NCBI GenBank assembly: GCA_039566865.1
Contig: CM076957.1
Location: 13,277,896 to 13,341,895, forward strand
DNA: 64,000 nucleotides
Direction: 5' to 3'
Source of the DNA: Aurelia coerulea
Lineage: Eukaryota; Cnidaria; Scyphozoa; Semaeostomeae; Ulmaridae
The notes beneath the pieces were generated by a model, which was given only the letters and a program-made list of their open reading frames with translations, had not been told where the DNA came from and searched no databases. The position numbers and the translations under genes are program-made. This document shows positions 21,458 through 33,528 of this stretch, one piece after another (within the stretch, counting starts at the first letter, position 1; the number at the start of each line of letters is the position of its first letter).

Positions 21458-22167
21458 CAGGGTGTCCCAAAAAAATTGTTTGACATTTGATTAAATATTA
21501 AGAAATAACGAAATAATGAACAGACTCCGTGGTAAGATAACCATATTGCTGAGATTTTGAATTAATTTTAGACACCAGCAGCTACCAAATCAGCTAAATA
21601 TTTACAGACTAACAAGCTTTTAAAGTTCGAGTTTGTGCAAAGCTGAAACCAGACGCCCCTAAATTGTATATTTTGTGAAAGTAGAATCTCGTTTATTCAA
21701 AGTAAATCAAATGGAAATCACAAAGCACTTTCGATAAACTAGCTTTCTCTGACATTGAATCAAGGATAGGGATGCTTGTAGGAATGGCCCCGTATCTCAT
21801 CAATTAAGTTTTCATTCCATGTGCTTGGATACTTGCATTCTAAAGTAAATTTTGGGAAAAGTTACAAGAATTAAATTACTTTGAAGTCCTATTTGGTTTG
21901 CTCTGATATCAACGAGAGTAAAAACATTGGACAATCTTCTTTTAGCTCGATTTTGGGACGTCTTTTTGAAAAACAAGTCAGTTAGGGGAGTCTGGTTTCA
22001 GCTTTCGCACAAACTTGAACTTCAAAAGCTTGTAACTCCGTGAATTCTTGGCGGATTCTCAAGATTTAAAATCTTAGGAACAGGGTTATATAACCAGGAG
22101 CCTGTACATTTTATCGTTACTTTTTAATATTTAATGAAACGACAAACAATTTTTCTGGGACACCCTG
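21458..22167. mobile_element. Fold-back MITE, CAGGGTGTCCCAAAAAAATT family
   Basis: Ends CAGGGTGTCCCAAAAAAATT and, reversed, CAGGGTGTCCCAGAAAAATT, with TA on both sides (21456-21457 and 22168-22169). The two halves are imperfect complements over most of 710 bp, for example GCAAAGCTGAAACCAGACGC against GTCTGGTTTCAGCTTTCGC. Non-coding; TA target suggests a mariner-type transposase donor (inference). Confidence 0.8.
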
Positions 22168-23929
22168 TACAGAAATGTGCTTCCTTTTGACACATCATTT
22201 AAGCGAAACTTTGTCAATAAACGCATTCAAAGAAATTGAAAGATCAAAGAGACTGTTTATTCTTTATTCAGGTGATTTGATATAGAAAGGCTTCTCGATT
22301 TAGAAAGGCTTGCCCCGGTAGCTTCAGAATTGGAAAAAGTACGAATCTTCGTTTGTTTCTTAGCAGTTTTTGACATGAACATCTGTTAGTATTGCTGCAA
22401 TTTATGGGGTATGAGCTCCACTCATAAACAGAAATCCAAACTTTATCTGGCCAAATCTGAGGCCTTCATCATATGATCATGAAGGCCAAACTTCTTCGCT
22501 GAAGAAACCCAAGAAATAAACATTTCCTCCTCGTAAAAAGTGCTAAACATTGCGTTAATGTGGCAGGCAAGTATTTGTTTTCATGCTGAAGCCTTTCTGG
22601 TCTTTTATGAACCATGTAACTGGAGTTAACTTCCATAGTTTGTCTACAACTTCTCCCACTGCAGCTCCAGTTCAGCAAAGCGGAGAAGATTCCCTCGTAT
22701 CCACCATCTTCCAGAAAAGTAGTAGGCTGTCCCATACCTCATTGAAAAGGTGTATTGCGTATGCAAAGCTGTTAAATTGGTCATATTCGCGGGCGTTATC
22801 ACGCGAAATCAAATTTGAGACAGACTTAATAAATTCCAAATGGTTCTAAAGAAACTTCAGTTTTACTCTGCATGGTTATTTTGAAGAGAAATCCATGGAA
22901 GCAACGTAGAATTCAATGTAATTTCACTTCAAAAATAATCTTTCGGCTGCAAAGCTTTGTCATGAGTAGACAATTTACATCTCAAGTGATTTTGTATTTA
23001 AGAACTGGATTAGTGTTATCATTGTAGATAGTTGTTTTTTATTTTCATTCTCAAAATATTTACAATAAAAACAATAGCAAAGGGATATCAAAAGGAGCAA
23101 GGAAATGCAAAAGAACTCTCAAAGCCATTACAATTAACGTAAAGACACGAATATTACAATAAGAAATGAACATAAAGGAGAATATTATGCATGAGAGGTA
23201 GAGCTTAAGCATCAGACCCCCCCCCCCCCAAAGACCTCCGCACGAACGGCAAACGCATCCGCGCCCAATTTAACAAAACAAAATTCACAATTATTTAGAT
23301 TCATTCAAATTCACTTGACACTATCTTAGGATAGGGGGGCTCTCTCCTCAATTAGTTTACCTATTGAGAGAGCTCTTTCTTTAAGTAATTCCATGCATAG
23401 AATGTGTTTAACTCCTCTTTGTAATTGTATATTGATTTAATTTTCTGAAATATCATCTTTTATCTTTATAGTTTAGTTCTTGTTTGTTTAGTTAGGACTA
23501 TAAATTGTGTGTAGTGGAATTTAAATCGTATCAAACTGAAACTTAAACGACCTGAAGGAAACCCCAGGCACCCTGCCACAACTACCCACCGGCAACCCCA
23601 GACACAACGATCACCAAAGACTCACAGCGATTTCCTTTTTATGAGAAAAATGTACGAACAGCTTTGAAAAAAAGGAAATTAAAATCAGTCGGAAATCTGA
23701 AATGGATCGAGGGAAAAACTCAAAGCTGGTTAAACTGCAGAAAAAGCGATGTAATTCTGAAAATGATCCAGACACCAAAGACCGCCAAAAAACAATCACA
23801 ACAAACCCGAAGCCCCCCCCCCTGCCATCCCACCAAGCAAAAGACGTACAAACCACCCACACCATCTCCCTCAAAGACCCGAACAACGTTTTGGAACTGT
23901 TCTGAGGCCTGAATAAATGTTAATGTTGC
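22168..23929. other. Unassigned sequence
   Basis: Two overlapping open frames near 22469-22849 contain no motif I recognise. A C run lies at 23217-23229. A short hairpin with GAGAGAGC/GCTCTCTC arms lies near 23340-23372. No tRNA-like or transposon ends are found. Confidence 0.4.
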
Positions 23930-24350
23930 CTCAAGAATTTTGTATCTGTTCGCTGCATAAGGGATTATTTGCAGTAGTGCTTGATTTGAAAGGCTTGCTA
24001 AGCCGATAGGTTGCAATTTTGCATTTACACTGTCGAGAAGATCACTATCATAGTTGATCATAGTGGTTTTGAATAGTTGGGAAGCTTCTGGTATCTCTGA
24101 AGATAAGAGTAACATCATAAGAAGTATTCAAAGTTTGCAATAGCAGACGAGGTTCAATTCGATCATCTACAGTTTTAGATAGCTCTTCCTTCACCGTCCT
24201 CAAACGTGGCTCTTTAATCGTTGAATAGAAATAAAACACTGCTTTCCTCAATAATGATGAAACACAACGAGGTGACTGAAGAAGCAAATAACAGGAATTG
24301 GAAGCAGCGAGAATGCTTCGAGAATGACAGGTTTCCTTGAGGTAATTTTT
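23930..24350 (-). pseudogene. Probable LINE ORF2 C-terminal fragment
   Basis: The minus strand gives a C/H-spaced stretch (CHSRSILAASNSCYLLL then QSPRC) followed, after lesions, by PIGLASLSNQALLQIIPYA. The pair resembles the terminal zinc-knuckle segment and the closing '(N)xxLLQILLYG' helix of the LINE at 27522-30652, where the corresponding words are DTEHYLLLCASFEEQRRDLL and NPVLLQILLYGDKNL. The similarity is weak and split over frames, so this is tentative. Confidence 0.4.
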
Positions 24351-24524
24351 TGCCACCGCCCCCCCCCCCCTCTCTGGAACTTTGTGCAGACAAGTCAAAA
24401 CCTTTTCATAAAACACACTTTTTTAATAGCGATTGAATGAAATTTAATCGCAATTAATGGAACGGGATGGTTGTTTAGTTTCTTAGTCTAAGGACTGTGC
24501 CTCTTGTGATCACGGTTGTATCTT

Positions 24525-25096
24525 TGAAGGGGCATTCCTCGAAAATTAACTGCATGCAGAAATTCATACTGTCATCCCAATCGAGAAACAGATTATGTCA
24601 GCCCTCAGAAATCGTTGTTCTTTCGTCGATCGCGTTTCTCAAACGCGAGATATGGAAGAAAACATATGGGCCAATTATAATTTCAATACCCTACCATTTT
24701 CATGCATCGTTCTCGGCGAACATAGGTAGCATATTTTCGTTATTGTCCGTCGGTCGGTTATCGGCGAATCTTGGTAAGCTCGTTGCGCGTCGCTGGTTAA
24801 ATTGAGTTTGAATGTCCTGCTGTGTTCGTTCATTCATGTGCCCACGGTCGACCACGCGCAAGAGAATTGATCGGCTTCACCGAGAATTCTCGTTTTCTGT
24901 CTCGGATTCAAATTCCAGGATATGGCTGAGTTCTCGGTCTCTATTCTGCAAAATATCTGTTTCGTTTGTGGCCCGTTTGAACTTTAGTCAAGTTGGAGAA
25001 ACAATGGACAATGTTTATAATGATAAGCATGTTCGTTTTACAAGCAAACAACGCAGTTCACCGATATCCGGTTTTTTTCCGCGGAATGCCCCTTTA
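24525..25096. mobile_element. MITE with AAGGGGCATTCC termini
   Basis: The left end is TTGAAGGGGCATTCCTCG. The right end, reversed, is TTAAAGGGGCATTCCGCG. These form short inverted repeats of about 17 bp bounding 570 bp without coding motifs. The target duplication is unclear. Confidence 0.5.
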
Positions 25097-26106
25097 AAGT
25101 AGTTGGTCGTAACTTTGCACGTTGGTGCGTATCAGCTGCACGGAAAATGCCTGCGCTCGTGGGGAGTATAAAACTAGTATTGGCATGTTTATCAGTTGTC
25201 CATAGCTACAAGCCAGAGAATGGAGGGAAAGCAGCACGTTGTTTTGCAAAAGAGGAGAGCAGTTGGTTTTTTGCAACACCTGCCCTCCACTACTTATTTT
25301 CTGCCTCTTTTCTTTCCGCGGCGAACGGTCGTGTGACAGGTGCATTGGCCCGGACAAAAATAATAAAGTAGTTATTTCAATCCAATCACCGACCTTAAAG
25401 TTGTTGTTGTATGTTCGTGCTAGCAAATTCCGGGCGGCTGCACTTACTGCCCAATTTTCTAGCAATTAATTATTTCGGACTATTTTTCAGAATTATCCAA
25501 ATTTGCGCTACAGTTCCTTTTGTCGCATTTCTACTTGTTTCGGAACCGCGGGGACGAAATCTCAGTGAGAGTAAATGTGGATCTTGGCTTTTAGTCGAAC
25601 GAAGCATTGTAAATCTTGAGGGGTTTTGTCCTTCTGTTTCATTTCAATCAAAGGAACCATTAATATGAATCTAAAATTTCACAACAACAGAACATAGTTA
25701 TAAGACGATAAAAAAAAGGGGAATGAGAATACATTGTTACCAAGTGGCTTTAACAACTAACATTAAGCATTTACTTTAAGATTGTAAACTAACCAAAATA
25801 CTACAGCGTACACTACAAGCTAGAAAAAAATAAAATGATACAAGTGTGAGAGGAAAAGAAGAAAGTTAACTGAAATGACTTAAGGCATTGTGTTCATGTA
25901 AGAACAGCCACGTATACACTCTTGTCAACATCTGCTGACAGGATGCTGACGAAGAGCCCCATGGGGACACTGTGATTGGTAGAATTTAACTGATCACATG
26001 CAAAACTAGAATTTAAATTTAACAACCAGGGTGTTCGAGACTTCGGGTTCAGCTCTGGAAGCAGCAACCGCAAGTAAGTCATCACTCAGCTTATATTAGT
26101 GAATGT
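25097..26106. other. Unassigned sequence
   Basis: A 123-residue open frame on the minus strand (25094-25465) and shorter ones opposite it show no recognisable domain. No repeat ends are seen. Confidence 0.4.
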
Positions 26107-27361
26107 TAGCCTGCGTACAGACTCTTGGACAGGACAAGACAGGAACAAGAGAGAAAAGTAGAGTCTGCGCAACCGATCCACATTTCTTGTTCAAAGGGTC
26201 CCATGATTCAAGAAACCAAATTTGATTGGTTTGGGGAACTCAGTCGTCTTTGTTAGCTTCTCAAGTGACATTTTCAAAGCAAACAACGTTGAAGATCTGG
26301 AATCAGGAAACGTTTAACAAAGCCTTTAACCCTATCAAGCCCCCCCCCCCTCCCTAGCGGCTTTTCCTCTGTGGATTTTTATCAAGTGCACTTACAACAC
26401 TGAAACTTTCTGACTTTTAGTTTTTATCCTTCTAATAATCAAAAATGAATTTTTTAGCAAAATCAAATTCATTCCAGGGGGTAAACGCGATCAATATTTG
26501 AGAGATGTCTGTGCAAAATTTTAATAAATGATAATAAAATCTACAGCAAATGCAGGAGAACAATGCAATTGCAGGAATATATGCTACTTTTGATCCTCTA
26601 TCCAATTGCATAATTTGTTTGGAATTAAACGTATGATTATGCGTATTTTGGCTGTACACATACGCACATTCTTCGAATTCCTGTGTGATGACGTCATCAC
26701 TTTTTATAAATTTTTCTTTGCAAAGCAAAAACTATTCAACCATGGAATACACTAAAATTGGACACATGTCCTTATTGCCTTTCGTTTTCTCGCAATCAAC
26801 GATTTAAAATTTTTAGTACTGAGCCCTATTGACTTTGAAAATTCTATATTGTGACGTCATGAGCACGTTACGTGACATAACTAAAAATAGATTTCATTTT
26901 TGGGTTCAGCTCATGATGTACTATGCATATGCCAAGTTTCAAGGCTCTACATCGTTCAGAACGGAAATAAAACAGGGGGGCTGAATCAGCCCCCCTAGTC
27001 TTCCTAGAGCATTAAATACCCTAGGCCTGATAGGGTTAAATTATGAGTGCAATGATTCTACAGACGAGAATAAAAGCAGTCTGTCCCCTATTGTTCTGAT
27101 CTTAGATACTGCTTTATCTAAACTGGCGCTAAATTAATGCATCACTGAGTCTATATGATCCTGACTTCCTTGGATAAGGAAATTAGCAAAAACTTCTGGA
27201 ATATACAATAAAGATCTTTATCGATTCAAATTTTCATTCATCGAAGAGGACAGTAGTTGAAAAAATTTTGATGTCATTGAACAAAAAAAAAATGGGTCAG
27301 TTGCGCAGACTCTACTTTTTCCCTTGTTTCAATTTTCTGACAGAGCCTGCACGCAAGCTGT
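26107..27361. mobile_element. Short non-autonomous element with TAGCCTGCGT-type termini
   Basis: The left end is TAGCCTGCGTACAGACTCTT, followed 50 bp later by AGAGTCTGCGCAAC. The right end carries the mirror order TTGCGCAGACTCTAC ... CAGAGCCTGCACGCAAGCT. This is the same two-part terminal design (outer TAGCCTGCGT, inner GTCTGCGCA) as the elements at 12731-16943 and 51780-61612. The interior is unrelated and contains a nested MITE (26325-27040). No target duplication is visible, and the right terminus is mutated. Confidence 0.65.
26325..27040 (+). mobile_element. MITE with TTTAACCCTATCA termini, complete copy
   Basis: The ends are TTTAACCCTATCAAGCCCCC and, reversed, TTTAACCCTATCAGGCCTAG. Most of the body is closely similar to 9618-10249, which lacks the left end. 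The body contains no open frame of note. It is nested inside the element at 26107-27361. Confidence 0.75.
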
Positions 27362-27521
27362 AGGCTCAAGGAAAAACCTTAACTTTGCACCGTTGAAACA
27401 TAAATTCAACATTCTGCTAATGCAAGTCTGAGAACACACACAAGACTTTACGAAGATGTCCATTGCCTTTCCAGAGGGTCAGCGAAAAAGGCTGCATACT
27501 TAAATAGGTGAAATTTGAAAC

Positions 27522-30500
27522 ATGAAAAGTGGAGTTTCAGTGTTAGATATTACTCACTCTTCGTTTCTCTGCCTTGCTGCTTTCAAAACGGGCCAGAACA
27601 AAAACTCAGACCACACAGAGAACTCGGAAAGTTTGGAAATATTTTCCAAAGTTTACTTGTTCGACTGTTCATATTTCCCCTCAACCATCCAAATCAACAG
27701 GAGGAAATATTTTTTTTCTATTATCTACAGGAGTCCTAGCCAGAATCAAGAAGAATTTGATAGTTTTATGAATAATTTTGAGCTTATGTTATCAAAAATG
27801 GCTGCCGAAGATCCTTATGCAGTAAACATTTCAGGGGACTTCAACTGTCGCTCCTCCCAGTGGTGGGCGGATGACAATGAAAACGAAGAAGGAAAATGCT
27901 TTGAGCCTTTAACGGCCGACCTTGGTATTCATCAGCTGATTAATGAGCCAACCCATATGATTGGTGAATCTAAGTCGTGCATAGATCTTATTTTCACAGA
28001 CCAACCAAACATTTTCATCGAATCAGGTGTTCATCTATCACTCCATGAACAATGCCATCATCAAATTGTATATGGCAGATTGTCGATTAATAATCTTGCT
28101 CCACCCCCTTTTACTCGGAGACTCTGGCACTATGACAGTGCCAATATTGATGCTATCAGAAGAAGCATCGAAATGTATCAATGGCGCGAATCTCTTCAAT
28201 CCATCGGGTGCCCCAACCAACAAGTGAAGTTACTGACGGAAGTCGTTCTCAACGTGTGCTCTAATTTCATACCTAATGAAATTAAAACGATTAGACCGCG
28301 TCAAGCTCCATGGGTGACTAAGTCGATCAAAGCATTTCTTCGGAAAAAGAATCGTGCCTACAAATCTTTCGTTAGAAATGGCCGACCTGCAGATAAGTAT
28401 CAAGAAATCCAAAATATGATCTCTCACAGTTCTAAAATTGTGGAAGATGCTGAGCAGAAATATTTCTCCAAGATCGGAATGACTCTTGCAAATCCTGCTA
28501 CTGGTAGTAAAACCTACTGGTCTTTAATTAATAAGGTCCTAAACAAAGTCAAAATTCCTGAAATACCTCCCCTCCTAGAAAATGATATTTTCGTCCCTTC
28601 GTTCTTGACTTCTCATCTAAAGCACATATATTTAATGATTACTTCATCCTGCAATGTTCGACTTTGGATACAGGAAGTGAAATTCCCGGAGATCCCCCAG
28701 AATGCGGCACTCAGCTCACAAACGACTCTATAACGGACGAAAAAATATTGAAAATAATTCGATCGCTGAATCCTAACAAAGCTCATGGATGGGATGATAT
28801 TTCTGTGCGAATGATCAAAGTTTGTGATAGCGCACTAGTATTGCCGTTGAAACTAATATTCGAGAATTGCTTATCCAAGGGTATCTTTCCTGAAACCTGG
28901 AAGTGCGCAAATGTTGTTCCTGTGCACAAAAAAAAATGAAAAGAACTTGAAAGAAAATTATCGACCAATTTCCCTTCTTCCAATCTTTGGGAAAATTCTG
29001 GAGAAATTGGTATTCGACTCCTTGTATTCTCATTTGCTTGCAGAGAATTATTTGAACCCAAACCAGTCTGGTTTTCGTCCGGGAGACTCGACGATAAATC
29101 AGTTAGTTTCCATTACTCATTCTATCTTTTCTGCGTTTGACTGTAATCCAACTCTAGACGTTCGCTCTGTATACCTTGATATTTCTAAAGCGTTCGACCG
29201 GGTATGGCATAAAGGCCTTCTTTATAAGTTACAGAGATGTAGTGTTTCTGGAAATCTGCTTACCCTTCTCTGCAGTTTTCTTTCAAATCGTAAGCAGCGA
29301 ACAGTTTTGAAAGCAAAGTCTTCTAGTTGGGGAAATATTTCTGCAGGTGTTCCACAAGGCTCGATTTTGGGACCTTTATTGTTCCTTATATATATCAATG
29401 ATTTGTCTGAGGACCTGAAATGTACCGTAAAATTATTTGATGATGATACTTCTCTTTTCACCACGGTAAAGGATCCTGTACTAGCAGCTGACGACATGAA
29501 CCATGATCTGAATCGGATAAAATTATGGGCACATAGATGGAGAATGTCCTTCAACCCTGATCCCAGAAAGCAAGCTGTAGTGATAATTTTCTCAACGAAG
29601 AGAGTCAAAATTGATCATCCCGCGATATTTTTCAACAATATGCAAGTATTGAAAGTGGATGAGCATAAACATCTTGGTCTTACACTAGACTCAAGGCTTT
29701 CTTTTTCAAGTCATATAAACTCGGCTATTGCCAAATCGAGAAAAGCAATCGGAATGCTGAAGTTTCTTTCAAAGTATCTTCCTAGGGAGACCTTGAATGT
29801 ACTTTACAAACTTTATGTTAGACCCCACTTAGACTATGGTGATGTGATTTACCACATTCCATCCAAGGAGATCAGTCTCATTAGCCGTGGTAATATCCTG
29901 ATGCAAAAACTCGAATCGGTGCAATATTCTGCAGCATTAGCAGTAACAGGTACATGGAGAGGGACCTCACGTGAAAAGCTGTATCAAGAGCTAGGATGGG
30001 AATCCCTGTACTCTAGAAGATGGAGCAGACGAATTTTTATGATCTACAAAATCATTAACAACCTGATGCCAGATTATACAAGAGATCCTATTCCACAACT
30101 AAATCAGCCTAATTATGCTTTTCGCAATCAACCTGTTGTTCGTCAAATTAGGGCAAGAACTGAAAATATAAGTCAAGCTTTTTCCCAGACAGTTTGCATG
30201 AATGGAGTAAACTTGACCCTGAAATCAGAGAATCTTCTTCCATCAAGAACAGATTGCTTTCGCTTATAAGACCACCTTCTAACCCTGTTTTCGGTATTTA
30301 TGATCCACGAGGGCTTTCTTTATTAACTCAGCTTAGGGTAGGGTTGAGCAAACTGAATTTTCACAAATTCAGACATAATTTTAGTGACACAATCAACCCG
30401 ATGTGCCCAATCAACGACGGTCCTGAGGATACGGAACACTACCTGTTGTTGTGCGCTTCTTTTGAAGAACAAAGGCGTGACCTCCTCGCTGGTGTCCTTC

Positions 30501-30652
30501 CGGTGCTGCACTCATTTGAAATTATTGACGTTCCAAATCCTGTTCTTTTACAGATTCTTTTGTACGGCGATAAAAACTTGCCATTTGAAGTAAATAACTT
30601 TATCTTAAAATCAACCATCTTGTATATTTCAAGAACGGAACGCTTCGTATAA
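27522..30652 (+). pseudogene. LINE ORF2: endonuclease and reverse transcriptase
   Basis: Domains in order. Endonuclease part: SGDFNCRSSQWW, SCIDLIFTDQPN, SLHEQCHHQIVYG. Linker helices: PWVTKSIKAFLRKKN. RT: NPNKAHGWDDISVRMIKVC, ENYRPISLLPIFGKILEKL, YLDISKAFDRVWHKGLLYK (motif A), SAGVPQGSILGPLLFLIYIN (motif B), LFDDDTSLF (motif C; both catalytic Asp present, the usual Ala replaced by Asp). C-terminal domain: a CCHC-like patch (MCPINDGPEDTEHYLLLC) and a closing helix. At least three frameshifts occur, near 28610-28660, at the A tract of 28928-28938, and near 30190-30270. The enzyme frame is otherwise long and clean, suggesting a fairly young copy. CR1/Jockey-like by wording. Confidence 0.9.
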
Positions 30653-31018
30653 TATCATGGTCCTCTTCATTGACTATCCCTAAATCTTGTGCCCAACGGC
30701 CTGACCTACTTATTTGTAATTAGAAAGTATTGTAAAATGTAATCTGTATTATATTTATGTCCCCTTGAAGGTAAATGGTTTTTTTTTCTTTCTTTTTTGT
30801 AGTTACGTGTAGTTTTAGCAATTATTTCTTTCTCTAGTAGTTACGTGCAGTGGCATGTTCGTATTTCCTGTTTTATGTTGCCATGAGGTAGTCGTAGTTT
30901 TCGCTCCAATTGGTATTGTATTAGTAGTAGGGTATGGTATTTTGTAAGTAATGTTGAAAGTAATATGTATTGTAAGTTATCAAATGATGTATAAAAAAAA
31001 TATATATATATTTCCCCT
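27522..31018 (+). mobile_element. 5'-truncated LINE with nearly complete ORF2
   Basis: Coding similarity runs from the middle of the endonuclease (about 27650) to the stop at 30652. It is followed by about 365 bp of A+T-rich, T-rich 3' untranslated sequence ending in an (AT)n stretch at about 31005. The 5' side is truncated within the endonuclease, typical of LINE insertion. A MITE starts at 31026. Confidence 0.8.
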
Positions 31019-31025
31019 ATACCAA

Positions 31026-31534
31026 CATAGGGCTCAAATCTTTAAAAAGGTTGGTGTAAAATTACATTGCAATTTTCTTTGAAATAAATGGCTTGCAATG
31101 AACTTAGTGTTTTTTGCTGTAAATCTGTCGTGGAAATTTATTGATCTCTTGATTAGTTTCAAAATGGTGACAATTATTAAATTTGAGGCTATGGCGTCAT
31201 CAAATTTCCAAATCTCAAACCAGAAGAGATACAGATGTCTGCTTGCCATCATATTGTAGATCTTCATAAACTGTGGTTTTCTAGGAGGTCATATCATTTT
31301 TCCTCAATTGATTTAGGATTTACGATGATTTAAACTTTTTCAAAATTTTCCATAAATGTTTTTAACCACAATTAAAATTTCCGTCATTTTGAAAAAAATC
31401 AAGATGTCAGAAAATTTCCACGGCAGATTTATAGCAAAGTACCATAATTTCCTTCGAAGCTATTCAATTCAAAGACAAATGTCATAGAATTCTACACCCA
31501 CCTTTTTAAAGATTTGAAAGATTTGAGCCCTATG
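31026..31534. mobile_element. Fold-back MITE, CATAGGGCTCAAAT family, uninterrupted copy
   Basis: Ends CATAGGGCTCAAATCTTTAA and, reversed, CATAGGGCTCAAATCTTTCA. The halves are complementary for about 200 bp on each side. It is homologous to 7798-8492 minus its SINE. Directly after it (31535-31680) the phrase TTTCGAAAAnnTGGACAA recurs three to four times, a loose short-period repetition. Confidence 0.75.
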
Positions 31535-33055
31535 CCTGGAAACAATATTCCAAAGTTTCGAAAACATGGACAACATTTTCCAAATTTCGAAAAAAGGAAA
31601 AACTGTCCGAAAATGCGGACAAAAAGTTTCAAAACACAAAAAATTGTCCGAAGTATCGAAAGCATGGACAGAAAATTGTTTAATTTTTTTCTGTGCTCCT
31701 GATATGAATGCTGTAAAAACGAAAAATCTGTCTGAGTGCTGGTATTGAAGGAAATCGTTTTTGGTACAAAGCAAGAACTGAGTAGATTCATATCAGTTTG
31801 ATTAATTTGGCTATGTGTAATTCAATTTTGGTTCTTGATTTTTGGAAACAGCCTTTCACTACAAGAAGACTAGAGATTTGTGACCTTATTCCTACCTAGC
31901 GTTAATTCTTATGCCCGTTGCACTTTTTTCTGCAGAAAGCAAAACAAAGAGTATTCTATGAACAATAGTTCTGATACACGAGTTACTGTTTGCCTTATAG
32001 CTTTGCCTTGTTTTTTTTTAACCAAACGAAGTCTCTAAATTCGCAGCCACTTCCAACAAAATGTTGCTCATTCGTGTCAACTTTATTCTTCCGGCACCTT
32101 TCTATTGCAGCTTTGAGGTAAAAGAGTCTGCCTTTACGAGAACTGAGCCGTTGTGTGCAATTTCTATCCATTCAAAAAAGGCGTGTTGCCCTGTTTGGCT
32201 GTAACTACTATCAAATTGATTCTCGTATATCGAAATCATTCATTCCATTATTGGTTCCATCTGAGGAAACTTTCGAAGATCTGAAGTTCTGTCGAATATC
32301 AAAATTTTCTGCAGACAATGTCCAAGCGTCCGAGCGTCCGCTGATATTCTGATAATCTGAAAAATGCTGGCAAATATTTGACTTACGATACTTAGTTGTT
32401 TGACAAATAGCAAATTAAGGTTTTGGAGGCCTTTTACAACAACTCAGATCCGAGATTTGGTCTCGTACAAAGCTTGGATTGGGTATCGCTTATTGCCCGC
32501 GCCGGAGCGCGCGAAGCAAGGGCTTCTAATTGGCTGCGGGCACGAGATTTCAGTAAGAGCTTCATTTTTGTTTTCGAATGATGAGTCAACAGAATTCGTC
32601 AACAAAAATGGCGGCGATTTGGAGGTCTGGATCGAAAGAAGACTGGTGCAGAAAAATCTTCTGTTCTCAAGCATACTGCTTTTGTTATCAGGAACAGTTG
32701 AAAATAAACTTTTATTTCCGCTATCTTCCATAGCTTCACACACAATACCAATTTGTTGATTTGTTCAGTGTGAAAGGGATGGGGAAGGGATCGATAAAGT
32801 ATTTCAGAGCATCCAAGAAGAATTTTTAATGATAGGGAGAATCGAACGAACAAATTGCAACGGTTTATGAACTCTGAAACCACCAGCACAGCAGGACACC
32901 GTATTATTCGTAGTTTTTTATCTTTTCAATTGACCTGTGTGGTCTCTTTCAAACAATTATATATATAAACGGTCTCCATTCCTCCGAATATTTGATGCGG
33001 ACACTAGATTGCACTAGCAAAACCAGCAGGGACTTTAAGAAAAAAAAATTATAAT
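31535..33055. other. Unassigned region with a G+C-rich patch
   Basis: Mostly nondescript. At 32490-32545 there is a G+C-rich patch (GCCCGCGCCGGAGCGCGCGA) followed by CTAATTGGCTGCGGGC. An ATG in strong context (AAAATGGCGGCG) lies at 32608 and opens only 40 codons. This could be the upstream edge of a host transcription unit, but no downstream exon is recognisable, so I make no gene call. Confidence 0.35.
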
Positions 33056-33058
33056 AAA

Positions 33059-33146
33059 GGTGCGACTATGAAGATTCGAACTTCCGCTGGGTGCGTGAAA
33101 GGAGCAGAAGACTACCGCTTCGCCAACCAACCATTGGCTGGTCATA
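33059..33146 (-). other. tRNA-like sequence, probably SINE head or pseudo-tRNA
   Basis: The minus strand contains TTGGCGAAGCGGTAG (A-box-like), a TGC/GCA-bounded anticodon-like arm with CTTTCAC, and GAAGTTCGAATCTTC (a T arm with a B-box-like GTTCGAATC). The outer GCGCTATG and CATAGTCGC can pair with one bulge. Extra bases between the acceptor and D arm (CCAGCCAATGGTTGG) break the cloverleaf, so a functional tRNA is unlikely. Confidence 0.4.
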
Positions 33147-33162
33147 GCGCTGCAATCGTAGA

Positions 33163-33528
33163 TCATCTTGATAATAGCCGAGGGCCGCAAGCATCGATGT
33201 TGACCAGGGCCCTTTCATTGATCAGTGACATATTTTGATCGTTGAATGGACCAAAATTTTCTGCATGTTTCTTGTAAACATAAAGAAGTCGTGGAAACTG
33301 CAGAGTGGCTGATGTTAGATTGGGTACAATGGGTGAGAGATCGTAATTTTTTTCTGAAGAGGAAACGAGGCGTTTAGGCCTGTCTGAAACCCAAGCTGTT
33401 TTTCTGGGTACTTGAGGATTCCACTGGCAAATTTTTATTTGTTGCTTGTGTTTCTTTCTGATGCGAGACCTTTTTCTGGGGTCTTCAATTGTATGAATTT
33501 CACTAATCTTTTTCAAAAGCGCGGGCAT
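33163..33528 (-). CDS. Hypothetical 121-residue open frame
   Basis: ATG at 33528 on the minus strand. The product is strongly basic near the N-terminus (RKRSRIRKKHKQQIKIC) with a proline/aromatic second half and no signal peptide or membrane segment. I recognise no family. It has mixed, non-repetitive composition, unlike most chance frames here, and could be an exon or part of a transposable element. Nothing nearby supports a function. Listed because it is the only long clean frame in a 3-kb unassigned stretch. Confidence 0.25.
   Translation of the reverse strand: MPALLKKISEIHTIEDPRKRSRIRKKHKQQIKICQWNPQVPRKTAWVSDRPKRLVSSSEKNYDLSPIVPNLTSATLQFPRLLYVYKKHAENFGPFNDQNMSLINERALVNIDACGPRLLSR

Noticed and set aside
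22469..22849. Pair of overlapping 88-residue frames as a gene
   Set aside because: Neither has a recognisable domain, and they lie on opposite strands over the same bases, which is typical of chance frames.
33059..33146. Functional tRNA gene
   Set aside because: The T arm and A-box-like sequence are present, but extra bases between acceptor and D arm and a weak anticodon stem prevent a proper cloverleaf.
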